Below, one piece after another: positions 38,663 through 46,595 of a stretch of DNA of 64,000 bases. Made by a program: the position numbers and the translations under genes. The stretch lies in the NCBI GenBank assembly GCA_003213015.1, contig QCOG01000002.1, forward strand, positions 10,001-74,000, given 5' to 3'. Positions within the stretch are counted from its first letter, which is position 1. Each line of letters begins with the position of its first letter. The notes beneath the pieces are model-generated. The model was not told the origin of the DNA. It was given only the letters and a program-made list of their open reading frames with translations, and did no database searches. Source of the stretch: Pelagibacteraceae bacterium AG-430-F16 (GTDB lineage Bacteria > Pseudomonadota > Alphaproteobacteria > Pelagibacterales > Pelagibacteraceae).

Positions 38663-38976
38663 GTATTTTCTTTGATCCAAGAAACAATATTAGATTTAGT
38701 TGTTGCTCCAACTTTTGTTGCCTTTAATTCTCCTCCAGAAAATAGGAGCATAGTTGGTATACCTCTGATTCCGTATTTTGTTGGAGTGTTAGGTTCGTTA
38801 TCGATATTGTGTTTTGCAATTACAACATCAGACATCTCATTAGAAATTTCTTCTAAGATTGGTCCAATTTGTTTACAAGGTCCACACCACTCTGCCCAGA
38901 AGTCAACTATAACTGGTTTGTCAGCTTTAATAACTTCTGTTTCAAAGTTTTCATCTGTTACGTTTACAGTAGCCAC
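38659..38976 (-). CDS. trxA: Thioredoxin
   Basis: A classical thioredoxin of 105 residues with the active site WAEWCGPCKQIGP, the buried Asp in VDFWAEW and the cis-Pro loop GIRGIPTMLLF. It reduces protein disulfides in the cytoplasm. It lies after folC, converging with it, as in many Alphaproteobacteria. Confidence 0.97.
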   Translation of the reverse strand: MATVNVTDENFETEVIKADKPVIVDFWAEWCGPCKQIGPILEEISNEMSDVVIAKHNIDNEPNTPTKYGIRGIPTMLLFSGGELKATKVGATTKSNIVSWIKENT

Positions 38977-39042
38977 AGTATTTATATATAAAGATTAGAT
39001 TTATATTCAAGCCCAAAATGATTAAAATTTATTTTATCCACA

Positions 39043-40524
39043 TTAAACATTTTGATATTTCTTCTCAATGGACATTACAAAATTATTTAGTTGGTCCAAA
39101 AATTTGAGATTTTTCTCATCATTTTCATTAGTAAATTTGTCTCTTAAATTGTCACACTCAAAATAAAATTCTTTGCAAGTCCACCACTTCTCTTTTTTAT
39201 CACTAAGAATTCTTTTAGCTATACCTTGCTTCACTTGTTTTAAAATAGATTCGGGCAGAACATGTGGGGCCTCTTGAAATATTATCTTTTTGCCAAATTC
39301 AACAAGTCTCTCATCCTCAAACTTATCCAACAATCTTAGTTTATCTGACCAAGATGCATCGTGCCATTTTGAGAATAAATTTGTGTCTTTGTTTGGAGTG
39401 AACTGTTTATATATGCTCTCTTCTGGAAGTATATCTTCTTGAGATTTGGATTGTTCTTTTTCTTCAGCAATTTCTTTTAAAGCGATTAATATATTTTCTG
39501 AAAACTTTTCGTTACTGTTTACTAATTCAGCCCTTTTTATCAGTATATTTTTATCTATTGCATTATAAGGTTCAACATCCATACCAAATTTTTTATCCAA
39601 AATTATTGGAGCTTTATTGGATCGAATAGTTCTTAAAAATTTGGGTGATTTTTTCATCTCAGTTTTTAAATCGTTGATCGACATTTTAAGAAGAGGCTCT
39701 ACGTCAACCCTTAAGTCAACCGCTTGACCCCATTGATATATCGGATGAGTACAAAATTTAGGGTGAAGAGGAGCACAAAGGTAAAGTCTTGATTTTCCAT
39801 AGAAATACTCATTTAAAGTAATAATTTTTTCTTTTTTAATAATTGTTTCTGTGTCTAACTTATTTGCGGTTTTTAAAAAATCGTTCCAAGTTTTTGGCTG
39901 TTTTTTTTTAATTAAGCCTAGTACTTTAAGTGTGAGCTCAGCATCAAAAATTGCACTATGAGCTCCGCCAGATTCAAAACCATTCATTCTTGCTAAAGAC
40001 TCTAATTTCATCACTGCATTACCCTTCTCGTTAATTTCGGTGTTTAATATTTTATTATCAATGGCAAAAGCACCTCTCGCTATATTTAAACCGTCATGTC
40101 TTTTATTAGGTGAAGCGTTGGTAATGTATGGGTATCTGATCCCCTTGAAAAACTCTTTTCTTATCATTTCATCATCAAAACCGATGTTTGACCATCCCAT
40201 GAAGATTGCGGGACTCCACTTTTTAAAAATTGCTTCAACTTGATTTAACATCTGATAATGGCTTAGGTTCGTTTTTGTTAGCAAATCTACGTTTGTTTTA
40301 TTAACGAGCAGAGCCATACACTGAGGTATTTCGCCTTCGGGTAGTCTACATCTTAGATTAAATCTGTCTTTTTCTTTAAAGTTTTCATCAACCAATATTC
40401 CTCCAATCTCAATTATACTTCCAAAATCAGTAGAAGAACTTGATGACTCAATATCCCAAATAACAATATTCAATTTTTTTCCTTTTATTTTAATGCTTTT
40501 TGTGAAGAGGATATGATCTCGCAT
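39043..40524 (-). CDS. sbcB: Exodeoxyribonuclease I
   Basis: ExoI degrades single-stranded DNA 3' to 5'. The DnaQ-type exonuclease motifs are visible: DIE in VIWDIESSSS, GWSNIGFDDEMIRKEFF, and the HSAIFDAELT block with the catalytic His and Asp. ExoI-specific SH3-like and C-terminal helical regions follow, giving 493 residues, close to E. coli ExoI. It lies downstream of a PD-(D/E)XK gene and rmuC, all minus strand. Confidence 0.9.
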   Translation of the reverse strand: MRDHILFTKSIKIKGKKLNIVIWDIESSSSSTDFGSIIEIGGILVDENFKEKDRFNLRCRLPEGEIPQCMALLVNKTNVDLLTKTNLSHYQMLNQVEAIFKKWSPAIFMGWSNIGFDDEMIRKEFFKGIRYPYITNASPNKRHDGLNIARGAFAIDNKILNTEINEKGNAVMKLESLARMNGFESGGAHSAIFDAELTLKVLGLIKKKQPKTWNDFLKTANKLDTETIIKKEKIITLNEYFYGKSRLYLCAPLHPKFCTHPIYQWGQAVDLRVDVEPLLKMSINDLKTEMKKSPKFLRTIRSNKAPIILDKKFGMDVEPYNAIDKNILIKRAELVNSNEKFSENILIALKEIAEEKEQSKSQEDILPEESIYKQFTPNKDTNLFSKWHDASWSDKLRLLDKFEDERLVEFGKKIIFQEAPHVLPESILKQVKQGIAKRILSDKKEKWWTCKEFYFECDNLRDKFTNENDEKNLKFLDQLNNFVMSIEKKYQNV

Positions 40525-40578
40525 CTAAACAAGTAGCAAGTAAATTTGTTAGTATATTAATTTAATAATTTGTCAATT

Positions 40579-41262
40579 TCAATTAACAAAAAGGTTGTAA
40601 AATTTTTCAACTCTCTCAAGAAATTTATTTTGATAATCTAAAAGTTCATTACCTTCAATTTTAAAATCTTGAAATAGTCTATCTACTGTACACATCAAAA
40701 CAACCCCTTGTGTGATGTTGGAGTTATAAACTGTGTTATGCGCTAATGAATAGGCCCCTATTTGTAAAAAATAGTCTTCAATATACTCTTTCTTTTTTGG
40801 TTTATTACTTTGTTTAAAATCTAAAATTGTCTCTCTACCTTCATAAACACCTATACAGTCAGCTGTACCAGCATATTTGTTGGGATAATATAGTGTTGCT
40901 TCTGCACCCCAAACTTCTGTTAGTCTATTTTTTAGACCATTATCTATAATTTCTTCTGCCATTTTTTTTGAGTGATTGTTATCATCAATTAAATCTTGAT
41001 TAAGCTTTCCATGTAGAAACTCTTCAATAAACTTGTGAATTGAGCTACCTCTACTTGATGCTTCTTTTTTGATTCTATCTGCCTCAAGCTTTCCGACTCT
41101 TTCCTTCCATGCAACTAATGCAGCTTTGTCCTCTTCGCTTTTTGTTGCTGAAAGTATGGTTGTAACAGAGGGTAAGTTTGATCCATCTAAAGAGTAGTGC
41201 CTTTTTCCTTGAATTAATGCTCGAGTAGAACTTGGATAATTAAATTTTTTATTCCATTCCAT
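40579..41262 (-). CDS. PD-(D/E)XK nuclease superfamily protein
   Basis: A 227-residue nuclease-like protein. Key motifs are an N-terminal SVTTILSATKSEEDK, SSRGSSIHKFIEEFL, then YAGTADCIGVYEGRETILDF, whose last Asp and the next Lys (DFKQS) form the D...DxK metal site, and a QIGAYSLAHN helix. This pattern recalls RecB-type exonucleases, MGME1-like nucleases and exonucleases of marine phages. Its substrate and role are unknown; the neighbours sbcB and rmuC point to DNA repair or end processing. Confidence 0.8.
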   Translation of the reverse strand: MEWNKKFNYPSSTRALIQGKRHYSLDGSNLPSVTTILSATKSEEDKAALVAWKERVGKLEADRIKKEASSRGSSIHKFIEEFLHGKLNQDLIDDNNHSKKMAEEIIDNGLKNRLTEVWGAEATLYYPNKYAGTADCIGVYEGRETILDFKQSNKPKKKEYIEDYFLQIGAYSLAHNTVYNSNITQGVVLMCTVDRLFQDFKIEGNELLDYQNKFLERVEKFYNLFVN

Positions 41263-41298
41263 TTGAGCTGTTATATTTGTTTTTTTATTTGAAATGAA

Positions 41299-42354
41299 TT
41301 AGTTTTTAGCTTGTTTCTGTTGTTTACTTAGCTTTTCTACATTCTCTGTATTGATAGCTCTTTCAATCTGCTCTGGATCTTTAATATTTTCTAGTGTCCG
41401 CGTAATAGATCTGGCATCTTTACCAAAACTGTCAACGACTGTCATAGCCTCCTCTAATTTTTTTCTTAATTTATAAATATTATCGAAATGAGTTGAAAAT
41501 CTAGTGCTGATTGTTTTTAAATGATCATAAATTTCTGTTGCGTGCTTTTGAACTTTCAAAGTTTGAAATCCCATATGAAGAGATTGCAAATAAGCTGAGA
41601 GAGTATTTGGTCCTAAAATTACAACTTTATACTTTTTCATTATTTCTTGCGTCAGCAGCTCTTTATTAACAGGGTCTTGGTAAGAGCTTAATTCTGAAAA
41701 TAAACTTTCTGTTGGAGCATAAACAATTGCGAAGTCTGTAGTTTTAGGAGGGTTTATATATTTATCATTAACTGATTTTGCTTTGTCCCTAAAAGCTTTT
41801 GCTAAATTTTTTCTTGCATCAGCAGCGGCCTTTTTATCCTCATCTTTAAATGCATCCTCTATGGCTTTAAATTTATCTACAGGAAAATGACTATCTACTG
41901 GTACAAGTACATCCTCTTTAAGTTTGATAGCAAACTCAACATTTTCACTCGTATCTTCTTTCATTTTAACATTAGATAAATATTGTGAAGCTGGTAACAA
42001 ATCCTCTAATAAAGATCCTAAACTGAATTCAGCTAATGTTCCAAATTTTTTTACCCCTGCAAGTATCTTATTTATGCCTCTCTGGCTTTCATTTAAATCT
42101 TTTACCTGCATATTAAATGCTTCAACTTTTTGATTTACTGAGGTTAGTGTCTGAGTCATATCTCTGGTGACATCTTTAGATAAACTGTTAAAAGATGCGC
42201 TCATTGTATTAAATGAACTATTAATACTATCCTTTAAATTATTAATTTCTTGAGAATTATCTTTTGGTTCTGATTTATTTCTCCTCTGAGTAATTAATAG
42301 GTAAATTATTATTACCATTAAAACTAAAATTAAATATAATACCGAATCTTGCAT
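41299..42354 (-). CDS. rmuC: DNA recombination protein RmuC
   Basis: RmuC-family protein of 351 residues: an N-terminal membrane helix (about residues 4-21), a coiled coil with repeated SFNTMSASFNSLSKD-like heptads, then the conserved core FGTLAEFSLGSLLEDLLPAS, VPVDSHFPVDKF, FAIVYAPTESLF and LGPNTLSAYLQSLHMGFQ. The family limits DNA rearrangement and is thought to be nuclease-related. It heads the rmuC-nuclease-sbcB group. Confidence 0.93.
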   Translation of the reverse strand: MQDSVLYLILVLMVIIIYLLITQRRNKSEPKDNSQEINNLKDSINSSFNTMSASFNSLSKDVTRDMTQTLTSVNQKVEAFNMQVKDLNESQRGINKILAGVKKFGTLAEFSLGSLLEDLLPASQYLSNVKMKEDTSENVEFAIKLKEDVLVPVDSHFPVDKFKAIEDAFKDEDKKAAADARKNLAKAFRDKAKSVNDKYINPPKTTDFAIVYAPTESLFSELSSYQDPVNKELLTQEIMKKYKVVILGPNTLSAYLQSLHMGFQTLKVQKHATEIYDHLKTISTRFSTHFDNIYKLRKKLEEAMTVVDSFGKDARSITRTLENIKDPEQIERAINTENVEKLSKQQKQAKN

Positions 42355-42445
42355 GCTATCAATTATAAATATTCCTATTTTATCAAAGTATACAAGTAAA
42401 AAGATTAAAAAAACAAAAGAAATTGTAATATAATTAAATAAAATA

Positions 42446-42577
42446 ATGGAATTTCAATTAACCTTTAAAATAATAATTATAGTAGTTGTTTTAATAGCTG
42501 TTTATGCAACTTTAAGAAATTTAGATGTAATTAAAATTATTCTTATCTATTTTAAGGACTTGTTATTAAGAAAATAA
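42446..42577 (+). CDS. Possible small membrane protein (43 residues)
   Basis: A short frame encodes MEFQLTFKIIIIVVVLIAVY followed by a second amphipathic hydrophobic stretch and LLLRK at the end. One strong membrane helix covers about residues 7-21. It lies between the divergent rmuC start and the hisG end, overlapping the hisG stop by 12 bases. No family is recognised. AT-rich DNA can encode hydrophobic frames by chance, so this is tentative. Confidence 0.4.
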   Translation: MEFQLTFKIIIIVVVLIAVYATLRNLDVIKIILIYFKDLLLRK

Positions 42578-43249
42578 CTTAATAATATTTTTTAAACCTT
42601 TTTTTGAAAAACTTTTTCTTGATGAAAAAATACACGCCTGAGATTTAAGTATTTCACCATCTTTAAGTATACGTAAATTGTTACTTTTAATCGTTTTCCC
42701 ACTCGAGCTAATGTCAGTAATTAAATTTGCTGAACCAGTAAAAGGATAAACTTCTGTAGCTCCTAAACTTTCGATAATTTGAAATTGAGTTACACCTTTT
42801 GAAAATAAGAAGTCTCTAGTCAGATTGGGGTATTTAGTTGCAACTCTAAGTCTTTTTTTTTTTTTATCTCTAAATTCAAAGGCAATTTCCTCTAAATCTG
42901 CAACTGTTTGAACATCAATCCACGGATCAGGAATAGCAACAACCAGATTTGCTTTTCCAAAATCGTATTTTTTAACAAGGTTTATTTTTTTTTGTATATT
43001 AAATTCACTTTCTTTAAATAAGTCAAAACCAGAAAAACCTATATCTAGTGAACCATCCCCTAGTCTTTCTACAATTTCTCTCGCGTGCAAATATAATACT
43101 TTTAAATTTTTTTTATCTTTAATTGATCCAATGAGATCTCTTTCCCCTCTTTCTGAAAAAAGTTTTAGTTTTTTTCTTTTAAAAATCTTCAAAACATCTT
43201 TCTTTAATCTACCTTTACTTGGTATACCTATGTTAATTGTATTTTTCAT
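42566..43249 (-). CDS. hisG: ATP phosphoribosyltransferase catalytic subunit (short form)
   Basis: HisG starts histidine synthesis by joining ATP and PRPP. It has INIGIPSKGRLKKDVLKIF, GDGSLDIGFSGFDLF, ATKYPNLTRDFLF and the PRPP-type SLGATEVYPFTGSANLITDI. At 227 residues it is the short form that needs the regulatory HisZ, whose gene is immediately upstream (3-base gap). The two therefore form the hetero-octameric enzyme. Confidence 0.94.
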   Translation of the reverse strand: MKNTINIGIPSKGRLKKDVLKIFKRKKLKLFSERGERDLIGSIKDKKNLKVLYLHAREIVERLGDGSLDIGFSGFDLFKESEFNIQKKINLVKKYDFGKANLVVAIPDPWIDVQTVADLEEIAFEFRDKKKKRLRVATKYPNLTRDFLFSKGVTQFQIIESLGATEVYPFTGSANLITDISSSGKTIKSNNLRILKDGEILKSQACIFSSRKSFSKKGLKNIIKLFS

Positions 43250-43252
43250 AAT

Positions 43253-44302
43253 TTACTTTAAGTTTATTGCTGCTCCAACAGCCGGCACTTTTTTTTTCGA
43301 TCCCAAATCAGAAATTAATTGATCATATCTTCCACCATTAAATATATTTTTAATTTTATTTTTTAATTTGATATCAATTTTAAACACCATGCCAGTGTAA
43401 TATTCAAGCTGTCTTCCAAATGCACTTGAAAAAATTACATTAAGCTTTGCAACTCTTTTATTTGATAATGGAAAATATTTTTGGTCAACTGCTAGGTTAA
43501 TTTTATTTTTTTTAAAAAATTTATTTAATTCTTCAGCTGCTTTATCAACTGGACATTTGATTTTTAAAAACTCTCTAATGATCTTTGAAACGTTTCTGCC
43601 TTTGCTTGGGCGTCTTGGATCCTTTATTTTTTTATCAAATCTCTTTAAAATTTCATTAATGGATCTCCCAGCAATTATTGATGACTTGTTTTCTTTGGTC
43701 ATTTTTAAATAACGCTTTTTATCAATCTCTACAATTGTTGGATCAACATCTGAGTTTGTCTCTAATCTTTTCAGTAAGTCGTTGAAATAGGTTTCTCTCC
43801 AAAAATGTCTTGAAAGTCTCAACTTCCATCTTTTAGGAATATCCAATTTTGAAATTAAAAGATTAAATATTTCTACATTTCCAATTGTCAATGTACCTGC
43901 AGAATACTTCAAGTTCTTTACTGATTTTAGAGAAGTATCAATTATTTCTTTATCATCTTTTTTCTCATCTTTTGAACCAATAATTTCAAAGCCAATTTGG
44001 TCTCTAATAATTGAGTCTTTTTTATTATTTGATTTTCTATATGCCTGGCCGCTATAAAATATTTTTTCTTTAGTTTTAAGATTGTTTTCAAGATACCTAA
44101 GGCAAGAAACTATCGTTAAATCAGGTCTTAAACATAACTCGCTACCATTTTGATCGGTAAATGAAAAAATAAACTTTCTAAAATTTTCACCTGATCTTTG
44201 AACTATGTGATTAGCTTCAATTACGGACGGTAATTCAATGTATTTAAATCCTTTAGATTTTACGGATCTAAGAATTTTTTCAGATAAATTTTTTGATTTC
44301 AT
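43253..44302 (-). CDS. hisZ: ATP phosphoribosyltransferase regulatory subunit
   Basis: HisZ is a paralogue of histidyl-tRNA synthetase that cannot charge tRNA but regulates short HisG. The class II core is visible (YIELPSVIEANHIVQRSGEN, LRPDLTIVSCLRYLE, FYSGQAYR, YYTGMVFKI and a C-terminal FNGGRYDQLI), with no anticodon-binding domain, giving 349 residues. Its start lies inside the end of hisS (23-base overlap), so true synthetase and paralogue are adjacent and probably translationally coupled. Confidence 0.92.
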   Translation of the reverse strand: MKSKNLSEKILRSVKSKGFKYIELPSVIEANHIVQRSGENFRKFIFSFTDQNGSELCLRPDLTIVSCLRYLENNLKTKEKIFYSGQAYRKSNNKKDSIIRDQIGFEIIGSKDEKKDDKEIIDTSLKSVKNLKYSAGTLTIGNVEIFNLLISKLDIPKRWKLRLSRHFWRETYFNDLLKRLETNSDVDPTIVEIDKKRYLKMTKENKSSIIAGRSINEILKRFDKKIKDPRRPSKGRNVSKIIREFLKIKCPVDKAAEELNKFFKKNKINLAVDQKYFPLSNKRVAKLNVIFSSAFGRQLEYYTGMVFKIDIKLKNKIKNIFNGGRYDQLISDLGSKKKVPAVGAAINLK

Positions 44303-45674
44303 TGATTAAATTTTCTTTTGAAAATGTTGCTTGATTATTTTCTCCTTTAACCCCAAGAAGATTTTTCAAGGTGATGTTGTTACCTCTAAATTCATTTTCC
44401 CCACAAATTACCGCAACTGGACAACCTCTTTTATTGGCATAAGTTAATTGTTTCCCGAGATTTTTTTTACTGTCTAAAAAGATTTCTGAATTAATATTAT
44501 TTTTTCTCAAAGTTTCTAAAATTTCGTAATAATTTTTTAAATATTTTTCATCCATCACACAAATAATAACTGGCTTTTGTTCATTGATTTCTGGGTTTAA
44601 TTGCATCATCGCAAATAATAATCTATCAACACCGATACTTACGCCAGTACCGGGTATGTCCACTCCTTTAAATCTGGATATTAACTTATTGTATTGTCCT
44701 CCAGAACAAATGCTTCCAATATCTACTTCTTTGCCTTTGTTGTTTCTTGCTTTAAAATTAAGATTAGTTTCAACACAAAAACCATCGTAATATGCAAGAC
44801 CTCTTACAATTGTAAAATTAGTTTTTACTTGATCAAAATAATTTCCAAATTTTAGAATTTCTAGAAGATCTTTTAATTCTTTGATCCCCTCTTGCGTTAA
44901 AGGATTTTTAAAGTTTTGTTTGAGTTCATTTAAATCATTAATTTTTAAAAAATTTAAAATTTGAGATACTTGCTCATCATTCAGATTAGCACCTTTTGTA
45001 ATTGCACCACTTTTATCTTTTCTCTCTTTTTTTAATAAATCCTCAACACCTCTTAATCCAAAACCTGGTTTATCAAGCTTGTCTATTGCTCTCATAACCT
45101 TTGTCTGTTTGCTATCTGGAATTTTTAGATCTTTGATTAGGCCTTGAATTATTTTTCTATTGCTAACGTTAATGATGAATTGATTTTTTTTTAAACCACA
45201 CTCCAACAATGTGCTTGCAATTAAATTGCATAGTTCTGCATTCGCTTGAGCTGGGTTAACATTTCCTACAATATCGCAATCTGCTTGCGTAAATTCCCTA
45301 TAACGAGCGTTACCAGCTTTCTCATTTCTAAAAACATTTTGGATTGCGTATCTTTTAAATATTGACGGAAGGTCTTGATTGTTTTGAGCAACAAATCTTG
45401 CTAATGGACTTGATAAATCATAACGAAGAGTAATATCTTTAGTCCCATCTTTAAAAGAGAATACATCAGACATAGGATTATTTTCATCCTCTGCAAGAAA
45501 GAATCCAATATTTTCTGCAATTTCAAATGATGGAGTTTCCAAAGGGTCGAACCCGTATTTTATAAAATTATTCTCTATAACTTTTAAAAGTTTCTTTTTA
45601 AGAAGTAATTTTTTATTCCACCTATCTTCAAATCCCTGGGGTAAACCAGGAACTAATTTGTTTTCTGTGCTCAT
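44280..45674 (-). CDS. hisS: Histidyl-tRNA synthetase, alphaproteobacterial type
   Basis: HisRS charges tRNA-His. Class II motifs are present (RYDLSSPLARFVAQN, NVFRNEKAGNARYREFTQAD, and GVSIGVDRLLFAM near the end). The histidine-site block reads RGLAYYDGFCVET where canonical enzymes have RGLDYYT, and an insert FGLRGVEDLLKKERKD plus SGAITKGA resembles the non-canonical HisRS of many Alphaproteobacteria. The start is put at MSTENKLVPGLPQG (45674); a longer frame runs through the tRNA-His gene. That tRNA lies 6 bases upstream. Confidence 0.94.
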   Translation of the reverse strand: MSTENKLVPGLPQGFEDRWNKKLLLKKKLLKVIENNFIKYGFDPLETPSFEIAENIGFFLAEDENNPMSDVFSFKDGTKDITLRYDLSSPLARFVAQNNQDLPSIFKRYAIQNVFRNEKAGNARYREFTQADCDIVGNVNPAQANAELCNLIASTLLECGLKKNQFIINVSNRKIIQGLIKDLKIPDSKQTKVMRAIDKLDKPGFGLRGVEDLLKKERKDKSGAITKGANLNDEQVSQILNFLKINDLNELKQNFKNPLTQEGIKELKDLLEILKFGNYFDQVKTNFTIVRGLAYYDGFCVETNLNFKARNNKGKEVDIGSICSGGQYNKLISRFKGVDIPGTGVSIGVDRLLFAMMQLNPEINEQKPVIICVMDEKYLKNYYEILETLRKNNINSEIFLDSKKNLGKQLTYANKRGCPVAVICGENEFRGNNITLKNLLGVKGENNQATFSKENLINEIKKFI

Positions 45675-45680
45675 TTTTTT

Positions 45681-45755
45681 TGGTACCCTGGCTTGGGATC
45701 GAACCAAAAACTGAAGTTCCACAAACTTCCGTGATAACCATTTCACCACCAGGGC
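45681..45755 (-). tRNA. tRNA-His (anticodon GTG), A73 type
   Basis: The reverse complement folds with acceptor GCCCTGG/CCAGGGT, D arm GTGAAATGGTTATCAC, anticodon loop TTGTGGA (GTG), T arm TTTGG-TTCGATC-CCAAG and an encoded CCA. Position 73 is A and the first pair is G1-U72, unlike the usual C73 opposite G-1. A genomic G stands at -1 (45756). A73 tRNA-His is known from Alphaproteobacteria with a matching divergent HisRS, which is the next gene. Confidence 0.96.
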
Positions 45756-45919
45756 CTATGTTTATTTTATATTAATTGTTGTTAAATTTAAATTTATTAA
45801 ATAATTAAATAGCTAGCGTGCAGCCAGCATGTGTATGATGTCTGAGAGTTAAATAAAACTTATTATTTAATGTGGTCATTTAGCTTAAATAGCACTTAAT
45901 TTCAAAAATACAAGAATGA

Positions 45920-45966
45920 ATTGTATAGGAATAATAAAACCAATGGGCTTCGTATTCCTATACAAT
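45920..45966 (-). terminator. 14-bp perfect hairpin after cspA
   Basis: ATTGTATAGGAATA (45920-45933) and TATTCCTATACAAT (45953-45966) pair perfectly around a 19-base loop. It starts 16 bases downstream of the cspA stop on the minus strand, and a T-rich stretch (TTGTATTTTTG) follows. It may terminate or stabilise the cspA mRNA. The rest of 45757-45981 shows no gene that I recognise. Confidence 0.55.
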
Positions 45967-45981
45967 AATGATGAATTAGAA

Positions 45982-46191
45982 TTAAGAGGTTTTTTGCAGT
46001 TTTACTGCTGAAGGACCTTTATCTCCGTCTTCAACTTCAAATGTAATTTCGTCACCTTCGTTTAAAAATCTTAAACCTGCATCTCTGACAGCAGAAGCAT
46101 GGACGAACACATCTTTTTCTTTATCTTCACGTTCAATGAAACCATAACCTTTTTTTCCATTAAACCATTTTACTTTACCTTTTAGACTCAT
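45982..46191 (-). CDS. cspA: Cold-shock protein (CspA family)
   Basis: A 69-residue single cold-shock domain that binds single-stranded RNA and DNA. RNP1 is [10 protein letters not shown] and RNP2 is VFVHASAV; the start is [21 protein letters not shown] hairpin (46214-46233) and a promoter-like pair lie upstream, and a 14-bp hairpin lies downstream, so the mRNA may be structured at both ends. It is last in the murA-hisD-infA-tRNA-Phe-cspA series. Confidence 0.95.
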   Translation of the reverse strand: MSLKGKVKWFNGKKGYGFIEREDKEKDVFVHASAVRDAGLRFLNEGDEITFEVEDGDKGPSAVKLQKTS

Positions 46192-46213
46192 TTTACTCTT
46201 TCTTTATTAGTTA

Positions 46214-46268
46214 TTCTTTGCTTATACAAAGAAATTGATTAAATATTAGATTTCCAAATTAGATGCAA
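46214..46268 (-). promoter_or_regulatory. cspA promoter candidate and 5' UTR hairpin
   Basis: On the minus strand TTGCAT (46263-46268), a 17-base spacer and TATTTA (46240-46245) resemble a sigma-70 promoter. Just downstream TTCTTTG-TATAAG-CAAAGAA (46233 to 46214) is a perfect 7-bp hairpin, ending about 22 bases before the cspA start codon. A structured leader is common in cold-shock genes. Confidence 0.45.
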
Positions 46269-46300
46269 GTGGTTTAATTGCCTATTATTGAGCGATTTGG

Positions 46301-46375
46301 TGGTGGCCTTGGTAAGAATCGCACTTACGACACATACCTTTTCAGGGTACTGCTCTACTACTGAGCTACAAGGCC
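46301..46375 (-). tRNA. tRNA-Phe (anticodon GAA)
   Basis: The reverse complement gives acceptor GGCCTTG/CAAGGCC, D arm GCTCAGTAGTAGAGC, anticodon loop CTGAAAA (GAA), a T arm with TGCGATTC and an encoded CCA. The T loop reads TGCGATT, with G at position 55. It lies two bases after the infA stop codon on the same strand, so it may be cut from an infA transcript. Confidence 0.93.
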
Positions 46376-46377
46376 CT

Positions 46378-46593
46378 TTAAAATCGAAATGTTATACGAC
46401 CCTTTGTAAGATCATATGGAGTTACTTCTACAGTTACGTTGTCTCCCTGCAAAACTCTAATTCTATTTTTTCTTAATTTTCCCGCTGTATGCGCTGTAAC
46501 AATGTGATTATTTTCTAATTTGACCCTAAACATTGCATTGGGCAAAAGGTCTATTACCTTTCCTTTAAATTCTAAAGAGTCTTGCTTTGACAA
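46378..46593 (-). CDS. infA: Translation initiation factor IF-1
   Basis: A 71-residue OB-fold protein that binds the ribosomal A site during initiation. The sequence [20 protein letters not shown], then [20 protein letters not shown], and [18 protein letters not shown] is a close family match. It follows hisD by 2 bases and precedes tRNA-Phe. Confidence 0.96.
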   Translation of the reverse strand: MSKQDSLEFKGKVIDLLPNAMFRVKLENNHIVTAHTAGKLRKNRIRVLQGDNVTVEVTPYDLTKGRITFRF

Positions 46594-46595
46594 AT

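Noticed and set aside
45675..45749. N-terminal extension of hisS of 25 residues
   Set aside because: The extension is the tRNA-His gene read in frame; homologous enzymes start near MSTENKLVPG.
45757..45981. Possible extra RNA gene or riboswitch between tRNA-His and cspA
   Set aside because: Apart from the hairpin at 45920-45966 I found no match to a known RNA class, so none is claimed.
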